Shown: positions 63,294 through 64,000 of the stretch, one piece after another
Layout of the letters: each line of letters begins with the position of its first letter
Numbering within the stretch: the first letter of the stretch is position 1
Assembly: GCA_050633265.1 (NCBI GenBank)
Contig: JBOEGE010000005.1
Location: 62,001 to 126,000 of the forward strand
Length of the DNA: 64,000 nt
Direction of reading: 5' to 3'
Source: JBLHZY01 sp050633265
Lineage (GTDB): Bacteria; Pseudomonadota; Alphaproteobacteria; Rhodobacterales; Rhodobacteraceae
Made by a program: the position numbers and the translations under genes
The notes under the pieces: model-generated
Told to the model about the DNA's origin: nothing
What the model saw: only the letters and a program-made list of their open reading frames with translations
Database searches by the model: none

Positions 63294-63669
63294 TGGCATT
63301 CTCTCCGGTGGTTTGCAGCAGGATCAGGTTTCCCTCGCTGTCGTTAATCATTGCCCAGCGGGTTCCGGGCTCCCAGGGCGCATCCTCTGGGCCGTTCAAA
63401 ATCGGCACGCCTTTGCGTTTCAGCGCATCACAAGCTGCGTCCACATCGCGCGATTTCAAAACCAAGGCGGGTATATCTTGGTCTTCAATGCGGTCTTTCT
63501 TGGTGAAATGCAGCAACGTCTGCGCGCCCTCTAACTGCATGAAAATCCAGCGGGTTTCCCCATAAGGCGCATCACGCTCAACCAAAAAGCCAAGCTTATC
63601 GCGATAAAAATCCCGCGCCCGGATCAGATCTGTCGCGCCAATGGTTTGAAAGTGAATGCTCTCAAACAT
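63286..63669 (-). CDS. VOC-superfamily (glyoxalase/dioxygenase-like) protein
   Basis: A 127-residue protein with the paired beta-alpha-beta-beta-beta modules of the vicinal-oxygen-chelate fold: SIHFQTIGATDLIRARDFYRDKLGFLVE and LKSRDVDAACDALKRKGVPIL, AMINDSEGNLILLQT. Possible metal ligands are His5, His54 (LLHFT) and the Glu in DSEGN. Substrate unknown. It is the middle gene of preT - VOC - preA with overlapping or adjacent ends, so its product is probably tied to pyrimidine catabolism. Confidence 0.82.
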   Translation of the reverse strand: MFESIHFQTIGATDLIRARDFYRDKLGFLVERDAPYGETRWIFMQLEGAQTLLHFTKKDRIEDQDIPALVLKSRDVDAACDALKRKGVPILNGPEDAPWEPGTRWAMINDSEGNLILLQTTGENANG

Positions 63670-63670
63670 C

Positions 63671-64000
63671 TCAAGCGCCCCCCATCAGAATGCTGTGAAT
63701 ATCCATCGCCGCATCGCGCCCTTCGGCAACGGCTGTTACCGTCAGATCATCCCCGCCCGAGGCGCAATCGCCCCCTGCCCAGATGCCATCAATCGTTGTG
63801 CGACCGCGCTGATCGACCATGATTTTACCGCCCGAAATCTCAAGCACATCCGGCGCGCCTTCCAACACTTGGCCAATTGCCTTAAACACCTGATCCGCCG
63901 CGATGCGGAAGGTCTCGCCCGTGCCGCTCAAAGCCCCGCCCTGATCGGTGGTATATTCAAATTCGACCTCCGCGCAGGCGCCATTGCCATGGATCGCGAC
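63671..64000 (-). CDS. preT: NAD-dependent dihydropyrimidine dehydrogenase subunit PreT, 5' part outside the window
   Basis: C-terminal 109 residues of the flavoprotein half of the dehydrogenase. It shows the NAD/FAD-binding C-terminal region GRTTIDGIWAGGDCASGGDDLTV followed by AVAEGRDAAMDIHSILM, as in glutamate-synthase-beta-like/PreT proteins. The frame remains open to base 64000 (the last coded residues read VAIHGNGACAEVEFEY), so the start is beyond the window; a TTG at 63931 is internal. The next gene starts two bases after the stop. Confidence 0.88.
   Translation of the reverse strand, partial: VAIHGNGACAEVEFEYTTDQGGALSGTGETFRIAADQVFKAIGQVLEGAPDVLEISGGKIMVDQRGRTTIDGIWAGGDCASGGDDLTVTAVAEGRDAAMDIHSILMGGA

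Overview
The window looks like one contiguous chromosomal piece of an alphaproteobacterium of the Rhodobacterales, most likely the marine roseobacter group. The reasons are the moderately high GC, the Entner-Doudoroff genes edd-eda, a class II (B12-dependent) ribonucleotide reductase, an ScfR/RamB-type regulator, many periplasmic-binding-protein transporters (TRAP, branched-chain-type ABC, THI5-type ABC), and family members with a typical alphaproteobacterial look (GlnE, Bpt, FabI, an acetolactate synthase with a GEA motif). No phage, transposase, integrase or CRISPR array was seen. The reading is from sequence alone, with no database search.

Layout. 1-8.5 kb: edd (5' cut by the window edge) and eda, glnE with a small partner gene, DUF2852, RDD, bpt and a deiodinase-like thioredoxin-fold protein. 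8.5-13 kb: a TakP-type (2-oxo acid) TRAP transporter whose binding-protein gene carries a one-base frameshift in its Tat signal peptide. 13-17.4 kb: an ilv operon (ilvB, small lipoprotein, ilvH) behind a transcription attenuator with a 15-residue Ile/Val/Leu-rich leader peptide; the ilvH 3' end has been amplified as a 29-bp tandem repeat. 17.5-20.1 kb: an XRE regulator, a small OB-fold-like protein, an EF-hand protein and a GNAT. 20.3-25 kb: nrdJ with its own terminator, a pair of NrdR boxes spaced exactly three helical turns apart and upstream DnaA-box-like sites, followed by tRNA-Pro(TGG). 25-35.8 kb: housekeeping genes (DUF192, double cold-shock protein, pdxH, fabI, LysE, gpt, PpiD-like, trpE, divergent polysaccharide deacetylase, trpG, trpD).

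35.8-41.2 kb holds a same-strand cluster of a lone CheY-like receiver, a two-helix membrane protein, an SLC5-transporter/histidine-kinase fusion and a FliM-like protein with an octapeptide repeat tail. This is the best candidate for an undescribed signalling system. 41.3-50.3 kb: an ScfR-type regulator divergent from a five-gene branched-chain-type ABC transporter that runs into acs (acetyl-CoA synthetase), suggesting uptake and activation of a short-chain carboxylate. 50.3-51.6 kb: a LysR regulator and a DUF1330 protein.

51.6-64 kb is a reductive pyrimidine (uracil/thymine) degradation locus. It has preT (cut by the window edge), a VOC protein and preA (dihydropyrimidine dehydrogenase); hydA (dihydropyrimidinase); an N-carbamoyl-beta-alanine amidohydrolase; an omega-aminotransferase for beta-alanine; and a THI5-type ABC importer. 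A RutR-like repressor is encoded here, with a good RutR operator in front of the aminotransferase. Two uncharacterised proteins and a small lipoprotein are embedded in this locus.
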